Of a DNA stretch of 64,000 nucleotides, positions 1 through 8,583 are shown in pieces. A program made the translations under genes and the position numbers. Source of the stretch: JAWPMT01 sp965242775. GTDB taxonomy: Bacteria; Bacteroidota; Bacteroidia; Cytophagales; Cyclobacteriaceae. Each line of letters starts with the position of its first letter. Position 1 is the stretch's first letter. The notes under the pieces are model-generated. The model was not told the DNA's origin, did not search any database, and was given only the letters and a program-made list of their open reading frames with translations. The stretch lies in the NCBI GenBank assembly GCA_965242775.1, contig CBDETI010000022.1, positions 496,001 through 560,000 on the forward strand. The letters run 5' to 3'.

Positions 1-1395
1 GGAGCAGGAACAGGTACATTGATTGCTCAATTTATGATCCAAACGATGCTGATCGTCGCTTTGGCTCTTCTACTGTCTCTGATTTTTGCCCAGGTAACCT
101 TGCCAGCCTTCAACTTTCTCACCGGGAAAAGCCTCTACCTCGATCTAACAGCGGGTAGCACGTATGGATTTCTAGGACTATTAGCACTTTGCACCATCCT
201 GTTTTCAGGTCTATATCCCGCCGCCAGTTTGTCAAGGACGCAGATCAATCTGCGAAGTGCAGCCAACACAAGCAAGGACTATGGGTTAATACGAAAGGCC
301 ATCGTAGCGTTCCAATTCTGCATTTCAATGGTGCTTATTTCGGGGGCGTTTGTCATGAACGATCAGGTCAAATACCTACTTTACAAGGACCTGGGTCTTT
401 CGAAGCAAAATATCATCTTCCTTGAGTTGGATCAATCCTCACGTGGGAATTTTCGAGAATTGAAGTCCGCCTTATCTCAGGAAACAAGTATCACGGAGGT
501 GGCAGCATCGAATCATAATTTCTTTGGCGGGGGAATTGGTTATACAGCTGACCTGACATGGAGAAACAAACCCAAGGACACTGAGCAATTCTTTGCCATT
601 CAGGACATGGATAAAAATCTGCCATCCATGATGAATCTCAAACTCAAAGCAGGGAGGTGGTTCTCAGAAGAATTAGCTTCGGATTCTGCGAATTTTGTAA
701 TCAACGAAACTGCCGCCCTGGCCATGGGCATGGATCAACCCCTGAAAGAAGAACTCGAGCTTTGGGGCCTCAAGGGGAAAATCATTGGGGTTTGCGAGGA
801 TTTTCACTTTGCTACCCTTCATGAATCTGTGAAGCCCTTAGTACTGCGCACCTTGAGCGAACCCCAATTTCTTTTTGTTAAAGCTGCCCCTGGAAAAGTA
901 CATGAAGTAATCACGAAAGTTTCCGAAATACACGAACAATTCAGTAACCTGCCCGCCAGTTATCACTTCCTGGATCGTGCAATGGAAGAAAGCTACGAAA
1001 ATGAAATAGCGACACAGCGGTTGGCGCAATACCTGTCAGTGGTGGCCATTGCTATTTCCAGCATGGGACTACTGGGGTTGATCCTTTTTCATGTGGCCTG
1101 GAAAACAAAAGAAATCGCCATCAGAAAAGTATTAGGTGCGCCACTACGTGATCTCATGCTATGGCTTGCCAAGGAGTATCTCCTACTGCTGATGGTCGCT
1201 ACCATAACCGGCATTCCGCTGGCCTTGTGGCTAAGTCGATCCTGGCTTGAAAACTTCGCTTTCCGAGTACAACCGTCGTGGCACTGGCTTATGGCCCCAA
1301 TTGCCTTTATCCTGATAATCGGATCGAGTGCGTTGATCTACCAAACACTTACCGTCTGGCGACTGAACCCTGCAGACACTCTCAAGGAGGAATAG
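1..1395 (+). CDS. FtsX/MacB-type ABC transporter permease, 5' truncated by window edge
   Basis: The frame is open from base 1, so the gene begins upstream of the window and only the C-terminal 464 residues are seen. The visible part starts inside the first FtsX domain (GAGTGTLIAQF, equivalent to the conserved stretch after the IRK helix). It continues with two membrane segments, a segment opening the second half near residue 95, a periplasmic MacB-like core, and a final FtsX domain with the motif TKEIAIRKVLGAP and three C-terminal membrane helices. The C-terminus NPADTLKEE is the usual family ending. Known members move or sense substrates at the inner membrane with a separate ATPase; none is visible here. 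Substrate unknown. It belongs with the PadR/permease pair that follows, about 100 bp downstream. Confidence 0.9.
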   Translation, partial: GAGTGTLIAQFMIQTMLIVALALLLSLIFAQVTLPAFNFLTGKSLYLDLTAGSTYGFLGLLALCTILFSGLYPAASLSRTQINLRSAANTSKDYGLIRKAIVAFQFCISMVLISGAFVMNDQVKYLLYKDLGLSKQNIIFLELDQSSRGNFRELKSALSQETSITEVAASNHNFFGGGIGYTADLTWRNKPKDTEQFFAIQDMDKNLPSMMNLKLKAGRWFSEELASDSANFVINETAALAMGMDQPLKEELELWGLKGKIIGVCEDFHFATLHESVKPLVLRTLSEPQFLFVKAAPGKVHEVITKVSEIHEQFSNLPASYHFLDRAMEESYENEIATQRLAQYLSVVAIAISSMGLLGLILFHVAWKTKEIAIRKVLGAPLRDLMLWLAKEYLLLLMVATITGIPLALWLSRSWLENFAFRVQPSWHWLMAPIAFILIIGSSALIYQTLTVWRLNPADTLKEE

Positions 1396-1456
1396 TCCAA
1401 CTGGTTTTTTCTTCAAAAGCTGATTAAAAAAGCATTACGAATATTTCTTTTACAAC

Positions 1457-1503
1457 TTCAATAGTAATTCGTCGTATATTTGTTTAACAAATTCAATAGT
1501 AAT
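1457..1503 (+). promoter_or_regulatory. PadR operon promoter with two direct-repeat operator candidates
   Basis: The 12-mer TTCAATAGTAAT occurs at 1457-1468 and again at 1492-1503, the second copy running into the PadR start codon at 1502. Between them lies TATATTTG (1475-1482), an exact match to the Bacteroidota -7 consensus TAnnTTTG. Repeats flanking the -7 box suggest autoregulation by the PadR protein. The protein assignment is inference. Confidence 0.55.
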
Positions 1504-1834
1504 GGGACGAACTAATTTCTTAGGAGAATTCGAAGAGTTGATATTGACCATGGTGCTAATCCTGGGAGACAATGCCTATGGCAACACGGTAGTAGGTGCT
1601 ATCAAGGAACATCAAAGTCGAGAGGTCAATCTGAGCTCCGTGCATATCACCCTTTATCGACTAGAAGAAAAGGGATTAGCCGAATCTTACTTTGGTGGCG
1701 CCACCAAAGAACGAGGCGGTCGCAAAAAGAGATACTTTCGGATAACAGGGGCAGGTAAAGCCATGCTCCAGGAAATGAAAGATGCTCGGACAAGTCTTTG
1801 GAAGCTTACGCCCCAGCTCAATTTTAGCATATGA
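1502..1834 (+). CDS. PadR family transcriptional regulator
   Basis: A 110-residue protein with the typical start MGRTNFLGEFEELIL and a winged-helix region to about residue 85. The LYRLEEKGL helix and the basic wing with KERGGRKKRYFRIT are PadR hallmarks. PadR proteins are dimeric repressors that bind operators and often respond to small molecules. The stop overlaps the start of the downstream permease by 4 bp (ATGA), so the two are translationally coupled. Direct repeats around the promoter suggest self-repression. The paralogue at 32430 has the same arrangement. Confidence 0.93.
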   Translation: MGRTNFLGEFEELILTMVLILGDNAYGNTVVGAIKEHQSREVNLSSVHITLYRLEEKGLAESYFGGATKERGGRKKRYFRITGAGKAMLQEMKDARTSLWKLTPQLNFSI

Positions 1835-4464
1835 ATTCGGCGGATCCGCCAAAATTATTCTCTCGCTTTTTCAAATGGTATTGTCGAGAATGGTTATACG
1901 AAACCATCATGGGCGACTTGCAGGAGCAATTTGCAGAAGACCTGAGGCTCCGCGGACACTTGAAAGCAAAAGGCAGATTCGCTTGGAACGTAATTAGATT
2001 TTTTCGCCCCGGAATAGTCAAAAAAGGAAATTCAGAACTCAATCAAACAGCGATGTTAAAAAACTATCTAAAAATCAGTCTACGCAATATGCGAAGGCAT
2101 CAGACTTTTTCTTTCATCAACATCAGCGGTCTGGCAGTCGGCATTGCCTGCTGCATACTTATCACTTTATACGTACGCCATGAGTTGTCCTACGATAAGT
2201 ATCATGCCAATTACGACCGCATGTATCGCATTGTACAGTCATTCCGGTCCAATGCCGAAGCAGAAGCTAATCCTGAACCTTCCCTGGAAGACTTTCAGGT
2301 GTGGGGAAATGGCCCGGTAGGCCCTGCGCTCGCCAATGACTTTCCCGAGGTAGATCAGATATGCCGATTCAAAAGCACTGGCAGCTTTTTGTTAGAAGTG
2401 AACGGCAAGCGTTTTCAAGAAGACAATGTTTGGTTTGCAGACTCGACCGCTTTGGAGATGTTTAGCTGGGATATGGTGGCAGGCGATCCCAAGACCGCAC
2501 TGCTCGACCCTGAATCAATCGTACTCACAGAGACGTTGGCCAGAAAGTATTTCGACAACCAGAATCCAATTGGCGAATTCATCCAGTTGGATGGTTATGG
2601 ACAATTGAAGGTAACAGGTATCATCAAGGACATCCCGAATAATTCGCACTTTCATTTCGATGGATTGCGCCCCCTAACAGCCTCTTATCACTGGAACAGG
2701 GAGGTATTTAACTGGTGGGGGTATGTAGATTTCTATACCTATTTCACCTTAAAGGATCGGACATCTATTGCGAGTATCGAGGCGAAAACGGGCCCATTCA
2801 TTGAAAAATACGTCGATGACTGGCAAGGGTATGACATTAAGTTTGAGCCATTGAGTGATGCTTATTTGTATTCAAAGGCCGGCAGACAACCAGGGACGGT
2901 CGGCAGCCTTTCCAACATTTACATTCTCATTTCAATCGCTGTTTTCATTCTTTTCATCGCTTGTATCAATTTCATGAACTTATCCACGGCCAGGTCCGTG
3001 GAGCGTGCCAAGGAAGTAGGGATTCGCAAGGCGATAGGCTCTCAGAAAGCTTCACTAGTTCGACAGTTTTTGGTGGAATCGGTTTTCATGGTTTTGCTGG
3101 CCTCCGTAGTGGCAATAGTGTTAACGGCTTTCGCTATCCCAGTGCTGGAATCTGTCACGGACAAGGTCTTCGATCTGAAGACAGTGATCAATCCTACCTC
3201 GCTTACTCTTGTCATTTCCGGACTACTCCTGGTTGGCCTGCTCTCAGGCTTTTATCCAGCCTATGTACTTTCCCGGTTCAAGCCTGTAGAGGTATTAAAA
3301 GGCTCTTTGAAAGGAACAGCACATGGCAATATCTTACGGCAGATTCTGGTGATTCTTCAGTTTTCGTTATCCATTATTTTGCTGGTTGGCACAATGGTCA
3401 TCTACAAACAAATGGCCTACATGAAGAATTATCAAAAGGGCTACAGCTCCGAGCAGACAATGATCCTCGACTTTCACTGGGATTCCCGGGTGCAAAGACA
3501 GATCCGGCCAATCAAGGAAGCCATAAGCCAGCACCGGAACGTTTTAAGTGTCAGTGCCCAGCGAGCCGTACCAGGGGATTTTTTCCCGAATGCGGGTACG
3601 CAGATTGAAACGCCTTCCGGTGAGATGGTCAATCATGGGCCAGCGCTGTTTGAGGTTGACGAAGATTTTGTTCCAACGTTTGAGATGGAACTGGTAGCCG
3701 GTCGCCATTTTTCAAAGGATTTCCCCTTGGACTCAGCCGAGGCACTTATGGTAAATGAGGCCGCAGCGCGCCTTTGGGGTTACGCCAATCCGTCAGATAT
3801 CGTTGGTAAGCGATTTGACCAGTGGGGTAGGCAAGGAAAAGTAATTGGCGTAATCAAAGACTTTCACTATGTCTCTCTTCACAAGCCGGTAGAACCACTT
3901 GCCCTTCGCTATGCAGTTCCTGGCAACACTGCCAAGTTAGCGATCAAAGTATCTTCTCAGAATATGACGGAGACTGTGCAGGAGTTAGAAGATCTCTGGT
4001 ACGACCTGGCGCCTCACCGTCCGTTTCTGGTCCATTTCGTTGATGAGGCTTTTAATGAGCAATATCAGAAAGATGAAAAATTTGCTAGCGTGTTCAGCGC
4101 TTTCTCCGGTATTGCCATATTCATCGCCTGTTTGGGCCTCTTTGGTCTTACCATCTACAGCACCGCACAACGGACCAAGGAAATCGGCATCCGGAAAGTG
4201 CTCGGAGCCTCCGTTCCCAAGATCATGCTACTTATCTCTATGGATTTTGCAAAACTTTTTTTCATCGCCATGATCCTGGCAATCCCAGTTTCAATTTATG
4301 CGATGAATAGCTGGCTCGAGGACTTTGCCTACAGTATTTCATTGAGTTGGGACATCTTCATTGGTGCAGGCCTGACAACTTTGATTGTGTCTGTTCTCAC
4401 TATGAGTACCAAGACCATCAAAGCAGCCACCGCCAATCCCGTTCGTGCCTTGCGAGCGGAGTAA
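1831..4464 (+). CDS. FtsX/MacB-type permease with N-terminal prefix domain
   Basis: 877 residues. Residues 1-85 form a cytoplasmic prefix segment with the pattern PPK..FFKWYC....IMGDLQEQF, shared by the permeases at 32776-43359. Then come a membrane helix near 95-117, a MacB-like periplasmic core, an FtsX domain near 360-500 (ERAKEVGIRKAIG), a second helix near 515, a second core, and a second FtsX domain (RTKEIGIRKVLGAS) ending in three helices. This duplicated layout is standard for Bacteroidota permeases of this kind. The prefix domain occurs next to PadR genes in this window and may link the permease to that regulator (inference). No ATPase gene is adjacent. Substrate unknown. Confidence 0.92.
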   Translation: MNSADPPKLFSRFFKWYCREWLYETIMGDLQEQFAEDLRLRGHLKAKGRFAWNVIRFFRPGIVKKGNSELNQTAMLKNYLKISLRNMRRHQTFSFINISGLAVGIACCILITLYVRHELSYDKYHANYDRMYRIVQSFRSNAEAEANPEPSLEDFQVWGNGPVGPALANDFPEVDQICRFKSTGSFLLEVNGKRFQEDNVWFADSTALEMFSWDMVAGDPKTALLDPESIVLTETLARKYFDNQNPIGEFIQLDGYGQLKVTGIIKDIPNNSHFHFDGLRPLTASYHWNREVFNWWGYVDFYTYFTLKDRTSIASIEAKTGPFIEKYVDDWQGYDIKFEPLSDAYLYSKAGRQPGTVGSLSNIYILISIAVFILFIACINFMNLSTARSVERAKEVGIRKAIGSQKASLVRQFLVESVFMVLLASVVAIVLTAFAIPVLESVTDKVFDLKTVINPTSLTLVISGLLLVGLLSGFYPAYVLSRFKPVEVLKGSLKGTAHGNILRQILVILQFSLSIILLVGTMVIYKQMAYMKNYQKGYSSEQTMILDFHWDSRVQRQIRPIKEAISQHRNVLSVSAQRAVPGDFFPNAGTQIETPSGEMVNHGPALFEVDEDFVPTFEMELVAGRHFSKDFPLDSAEALMVNEAAARLWGYANPSDIVGKRFDQWGRQGKVIGVIKDFHYVSLHKPVEPLALRYAVPGNTAKLAIKVSSQNMTETVQELEDLWYDLAPHRPFLVHFVDEAFNEQYQKDEKFASVFSAFSGIAIFIACLGLFGLTIYSTAQRTKEIGIRKVLGASVPKIMLLISMDFAKLFFIAMILAIPVSIYAMNSWLEDFAYSISLSWDIFIGAGLTTLIVSVLTMSTKTIKAATANPVRALRAE

Positions 4465-4505
4465 GGTCCAATAGGCAAAAGCCACCGGATTTTAGTAAAA
4501 GTATA

Positions 4506-4538
4506 AACATGCCTCGAGGGATAAACTCGAGGCATGTT
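4506..4538 (+). terminator. Stem-loop after the permease gene
   Basis: A perfect 13-bp inverted repeat, AACATGCCTCGAG at 4506-4518 and its complement at 4526-4538, separated by 7 bases. It lies between the permease stop (4464) and the next start (4567). No T-run follows, so it is either an atypical terminator or another structured or binding element. Confidence 0.5.
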
Positions 4539-4566
4539 AACTTAGGACTGGAAACACCCAAAGCCC

Positions 4567-6099
4567 ATGATGCCTCCTGGAAAATACCCTAAGTTCATTC
4601 TGGTCGTCGCAGCGCTTGTATCGCTCACTTTTACTACCAGCGCCCAACTCACCCAGGCCCAGTTGAAAGCAATTGCCGGTCAGAAAGCGGAAGCATCTTT
4701 CCCGCTCCTGAGAGAGCTATTAAGCATCCCGAATGATGCCTTTTATCCAAAAGACATTATGGAAAATGTGAAGTGGTGTGAACGGCAATTCAGGAATCGC
4801 GATTTCGGCACAACCAGGCTCCGCACTAGCACAGTTCCCCTATTACTCGCTGAAAGACAAAAAAAAGGAGCAGAGAAGACTGTATTGATTTATCTCCAAA
4901 TCGACGGACAGCCCGTGGACACCTCCAGGTGGGATCAGGTGAGCCCCTGGGAGCCTACATTGAAAAAACCTTCAAGTGATGGAAGCTGGGAGACCATCCC
5001 CTGGGAACAGATCACGAATTATGAGGATGATTGGCGCGTATTTGCAAGGTCTGCCAGCGATGCGAAAGGACCCGTTGCCATGTTCTTAGCAGCACTTGAT
5101 GGTCTGGCCGAGGCGAATATTGATCCCAATTTCAACATAAAGGTCATTATGGATTTCGAGGAAGAGCTTGGATCACCCAGGTTACCCGGAGCCGTAATAG
5201 AAAATCGCGAATTACTCGCCGCCGACATGCTCATTATCTTTGATGGGCCCAGGCACATTACCAACCGGCCCACGCTCACTTTCGGGGCCCGGGGTATTTC
5301 CACCATCACCCTCACTACCTACGGCCCGGTAGTGCCTCAGCACAGCGGTCATTTTGGCAACTATGCCCCTAATCCCGCATTGCGATTGTCCAAATTACTG
5401 GCTTCTATGAAAGACGACCAGGGGCGTGTGACCATTCCCGGATTTTATGATGGGATCACCATCGACGCAGAAACTGAACGAATATTGAAGGCGGTTCCGG
5501 ACGACCAGGAGCAAATCAAAGACCGATTACAAATAGCCGAAACGGACCAAGTGGGTACCTACTATCAGGAAGCCATTCAATATCCGTCGTTGAACATCCG
5601 TGGCATGCAGTCCGGTTGGATCGATGAAAAAGTACGCACCATTGTGCCTGGTTGGGCCAGAGCAGAAATTGATGTCCGATTGGTGCTCGAATCAGATCCG
5701 GAAAGACTGATCGAATTGATCAAAGGGCATGTGGAAAAGGAGGGCTACCTGGTCCTGGATAGTATACCTAACAAAGAACAAAGATTGGCACATGCAAAAA
5801 TCGCCACCTTCGATTATGAGGTATCTTACCAATCTTTCAGGACGGATTTTGATTCCGAAGTTGGATTGTGGTTACGGAAAGCACTTCAAGGTGCCTTCAA
5901 CGAGGAACCCATCATGATCCGGATGAGCGGCGGTTCCATCCCCATCTCACCTTTTGTAACTACCTTGGGAATCCCGGCAGTAACGGTCCCGACAGTCAAC
6001 CGAGACAATAACCAGCATAGCCCAAACGAAAACCTGCGCCTGGGCAATTACCGTGAGGGAATTGTGACGATGATGGCCATTTTAAGTGAGAAGTTGTAA
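4567..6099 (+). CDS. Secreted M20-family metallopeptidase (dipeptidase-like)
   Basis: 510 residues with an N-terminal signal peptide (hydrophobic stretch about 9-26, ending TTSAQ). M20 landmarks visible are SDAKGP (metal-bridging Asp), FEEELGSP (catalytic Glu region), HSGHFGNYAPNP in the dimerisation-domain boundary, and a terminal NNQHSPNE metal ligand. The first zinc-site motif, normally HxD before GQPVD, reads QIDGQPVD here, so the usual His is Gln at residue 111. The family hydrolyses dipeptides or acylated amino acids in the periplasm or outside the cell. Two ATG codons sit at 4567 and 4570; either could start. Activity may be altered by the missing His. Confidence 0.88.
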   Translation: MMPPGKYPKFILVVAALVSLTFTTSAQLTQAQLKAIAGQKAEASFPLLRELLSIPNDAFYPKDIMENVKWCERQFRNRDFGTTRLRTSTVPLLLAERQKKGAEKTVLIYLQIDGQPVDTSRWDQVSPWEPTLKKPSSDGSWETIPWEQITNYEDDWRVFARSASDAKGPVAMFLAALDGLAEANIDPNFNIKVIMDFEEELGSPRLPGAVIENRELLAADMLIIFDGPRHITNRPTLTFGARGISTITLTTYGPVVPQHSGHFGNYAPNPALRLSKLLASMKDDQGRVTIPGFYDGITIDAETERILKAVPDDQEQIKDRLQIAETDQVGTYYQEAIQYPSLNIRGMQSGWIDEKVRTIVPGWARAEIDVRLVLESDPERLIELIKGHVEKEGYLVLDSIPNKEQRLAHAKIATFDYEVSYQSFRTDFDSEVGLWLRKALQGAFNEEPIMIRMSGGSIPISPFVTTLGIPAVTVPTVNRDNNQHSPNENLRLGNYREGIVTMMAILSEKL

Positions 6100-6107
6100 C
6101 TTCCTAT

Positions 6108-6563
6108 ATGGTACAAACACAGAGAACGGTCTTTTTGCTGGGGAATCAGAGTGTTTTAACCAATGAAACCGCGAGGTGGGTCATCCTGATCTTGGCATTC
6201 ACCCAATTGCTTTTATTTGCGTTAAAAGGGCTGACACAAGGCCTTTCAACGGATTTAATTCCTTACTTCTTGGCAGGCTTGTTTCTCCTGGTCTATAGGC
6301 AAGTAGCGTATTTTGATACAGCCTATAGTGCTAAAGTGGTGATTTCAGATCAGTCCATCATCGTCAAGCCCAAGTTATTCAAAACCGCCCGGGAATTTCA
6401 GTGGGAAAAACTACGAGGGATCAACATCTCCCCGGGGCAGCTACATTTCCAATTCTCTGAAAAGGAGAAAGTCATATCCTTCGAAACCATTCCGGAAACT
6501 GAGGCGGCCATTAACAAAAAACTCAAGGAGTTGGCCAAAGAGAAAGAAATTTCGATTGTGTGA
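6108..6563 (+). CDS. Small membrane protein with PH-like C-terminal region
   Basis: 151 residues. Two membrane helices occupy about residues 22-65, followed by a soluble region with the pattern KVVISDQSIIVKP..F..AREFQWEKL. That pattern resembles bacterial PH-like domains, where a short beta-rich domain follows a membrane hairpin. It has the same length and layout as the next gene (6604) and is probably a tandem paralogue. It starts 9 bp after the M20 peptidase stop and may be cotranscribed. Function unknown. Confidence 0.7.
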   Translation: MVQTQRTVFLLGNQSVLTNETARWVILILAFTQLLLFALKGLTQGLSTDLIPYFLAGLFLLVYRQVAYFDTAYSAKVVISDQSIIVKPKLFKTAREFQWEKLRGINISPGQLHFQFSEKEKVISFETIPETEAAINKKLKELAKEKEISIV

Positions 6564-6603
6564 TTTTACTTAGCATAAGCAAAAAATAGTAGCGCGCCTA
6601 TTC

Positions 6604-7059
6604 ATGCAACAGCAAATTTTTCTTCTAGGCAGTGAAAATTTCCTCCCCCATGGAGCTACCAAGTGGATTTCGATTTTCATGGGGACCTGCTACACCATTG
6701 TCGCGGGTATGAAGGTATCAAAAGGAGAGCTCAACGCGGAATCAATTGCATTTCTCGCACTTGGGATTGGCCTTGTTCTTTATGGCATCATCGTCTTTTC
6801 TAACAATTCAATGAGTCCCAAGATCATTTTAACCGATGAGGGTCTTCACGTGAAAACAGGTTTGTTTGTAAAACCTAAGGAAATTGCCTGGTCCGACATT
6901 CAGGCGATACAGTTTGGACAATATGAAATCAAATCCTTATCAGATGAAGAGTGGTCCTCAATACACTATAAAACGCTTCCTGAAATCTCCAAAGCCATCA
7001 AACATGCTATCAGGAAACAAGCCGAAAAGCAAGGAATAGACCTGGTAGAGCCCAGTTAA
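6604..7059 (+). CDS. Small membrane protein, tandem paralogue of the preceding gene
   Basis: 151 residues, the same length as its upstream neighbour, with matching features: start MQQQIFLLGSENFLP, two membrane helices at about 22-65, then ..KIILTDEGLHVK.. and KEIAWSDIQAIQF in a PH-like region. The C-terminal helix KAIKHAIRKQAEKQGI parallels the other copy. Sequence identity is moderate, so the duplication is old. Function unknown. Confidence 0.7.
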   Translation: MQQQIFLLGSENFLPHGATKWISIFMGTCYTIVAGMKVSKGELNAESIAFLALGIGLVLYGIIVFSNNSMSPKIILTDEGLHVKTGLFVKPKEIAWSDIQAIQFGQYEIKSLSDEEWSSIHYKTLPEISKAIKHAIRKQAEKQGIDLVEPS

Positions 7060-7082
7060 GCTACGATTCATAAAATTCGCAA

Positions 7083-7517
7083 ATGGAAAAGCAAATCACC
7101 TTAACCAATCTCACTCTTAACCATTTAGAGAACACCAGGAAATGGACCTTGTTCATCTCAATAGCTGGCTTCATTTTTATCGGACTCCTGATCTTTCTAG
7201 CCTTTGGCATGGGAGCAATGATGGATTCTATGGATGATACCTTGCCATTTGCTGAGCTTGCGGGGCCTATAATGACCGTCTTTTACCTGATTTTGGCAGC
7301 GTTATACCTTTATCCGATCTATCATTTATACAGATTTTCTTCAAAAATGAAGGAAGGCATCCGGACTAAAGAGGAGCAAACTATTGAAACGGCTTTCAGA
7401 AGTTTAAAGGCCCATTACACCTTTCTGGGAGTACTAACGGCCATAATGGTTGGGATTTACGTCCTTTTCTTCCTGATCGGCATGGTTGGTTCCTTTGGAG
7501 CCACGGCCTTTTCCTAG
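7083..7517 (+). CDS. DUF5362-like membrane protein
   Basis: 144 residues with about four membrane segments (about 22-45, 62-85, 110-135) and an internal helical hairpin containing FSSKMKEGIRTKEE. The N-terminus LENTRKWTLFISIAGFI and the internal LYPIYHLYRFS fit the DUF5362 family as I know it. No function is established. It follows the two PH-like proteins by 23 bp and may share their transcript. Confidence 0.72.
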   Translation: MEKQITLTNLTLNHLENTRKWTLFISIAGFIFIGLLIFLAFGMGAMMDSMDDTLPFAELAGPIMTVFYLILAALYLYPIYHLYRFSSKMKEGIRTKEEQTIETAFRSLKAHYTFLGVLTAIMVGIYVLFFLIGMVGSFGATAFS

Positions 7518-7620
7518 GGACTGGCCCTCCTTTTCAGATAATCTAAGAAGATTTTTCCATTCTACCTATCATTTGGTCTTTCCCAGTCGTCTAAGGCAAA
7601 ACCAACAAAAATTTATAAAA

Positions 7621-8037
7621 ATGAATTTCGATTTTGGACAGATCAACTGGATAGCAGTATTTGTATGTTTCGTTGTAGGTCAAGTTTACCTGACGCTGTG
7701 GTTCACCGTTTTTTTTGGCGATGCCTGGGCCCAAGCCTATCAACCTGGTAAAACCAAAGCGGAACACACCAAAGAGGTTCCGGGGTTTACCTATGCGATA
7801 GGGGCCGCTTGCACCCTCCTAATGGTAATCGGGCTTGCCTTGCTACAAACACTGGCCGGCGTACAAGGAGTAATCGGAGGAATCTCCGTGGGACTTTTTG
7901 TAGGAATATGTTTCGTGGGAGCCACCATGATCCCAGGATATGCTTTTTTGCGAAGATGGCCCGCATTGATACTAGCAGCAGGTAGTCAAATCAGTATTGT
8001 GATCATAATTTCCTTGATACTGTCACTCTGGACTTAG
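7621..8037 (+). CDS. DUF1761 family membrane protein
   Basis: 138 residues from the ATG at 7621, which follows the A-rich leader typical of this phylum. An upstream extension of the frame overlaps the previous gene and lacks a good start. Four membrane helices are visible, with NWIAVFVCFVVGQVYLTLWF at the start and the W..F(F)GDAW pattern of the DUF1761 family. Function unknown. Confidence 0.8.
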   Translation: MNFDFGQINWIAVFVCFVVGQVYLTLWFTVFFGDAWAQAYQPGKTKAEHTKEVPGFTYAIGAACTLLMVIGLALLQTLAGVQGVIGGISVGLFVGICFVGATMIPGYAFLRRWPALILAAGSQISIVIIISLILSLWT

Positions 8038-8103
8038 CGATACCAAGGGAGGCAGATCTCCGAACCTCGTTTCTCTTTGGGGATTTGCCTACCACATGAA
8101 CCT

Positions 8104-8137
8104 CCTGATTTAGGTATCTTTAAATAAAAAAATCAGG
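8104..8137 (+). promoter_or_regulatory. Inverted repeat just upstream of the DUF1801 gene
   Basis: CCTGATTT (8104-8111) and AAATCAGG (8130-8137) form 8-bp perfect arms with an 18-base spacer, ending 5 bases before the start codon at 8143. The spacer contains TATCTTTA, similar to the -7 box. It could be an operator or a leader hairpin; nothing in the sequence decides. Confidence 0.3.
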
Positions 8138-8142
8138 ATCCT

Positions 8143-8505
8143 ATGAACAGAAATCCGGAGGTTGATGCTTACCTGAAAAAGAAAGGTCACCCGCTTACTG
8201 CAGAAATCAATCGAGTCCGGGAAATCATTCTTGACAGTCACCCTGATATCACCGAGACCATCAAGTGGAGCAGTCCTACTTTTATCTACAAAGGCAACCT
8301 GGCTTCCTATTTTATGAACGCGAAAAAACATGTAAGCCTTATGTTCCACAAGGGGGCCACCATCGCCGATGATTCCGGTATTTTACAAGGAGACGCCAAG
8401 GAAGGCCGGACAGCCAAATTCGGGAGTATGCAAGAAATCGAAGACCGGAAAAAAGATTTAGAAGCCGTCGTACTGGAATGGGTGAGAATGCAGGATGCAG
8501 ACTAA
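8143..8505 (+). CDS. DUF1801 domain protein (YdhG/YjbR-like fold)
   Basis: 120 residues. The motif TETIKWSSPTFIYKGNLASYF and the later SLMFHKGA are typical of the DUF1801 family of small soluble proteins. The family is structurally described but without an agreed function. It appears monocistronic, downstream of an inverted repeat. Confidence 0.85.
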   Translation: MNRNPEVDAYLKKKGHPLTAEINRVREIILDSHPDITETIKWSSPTFIYKGNLASYFMNAKKHVSLMFHKGATIADDSGILQGDAKEGRTAKFGSMQEIEDRKKDLEAVVLEWVRMQDAD

Positions 8506-8583
8506 TACGCCTTTTTGTTAAAAAACCTCAACAGGTTAAAGCCGGGCAAGAGTTTTGCTGAAATTCGGTTAAATATCAAGCTC

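Noticed and set aside
2961..3608. Overlapping plus-strand frame of 215 codons inside the permease at 1831
   Set aside because: Out of frame with a clear FtsX domain; no start signal and no recognisable family.
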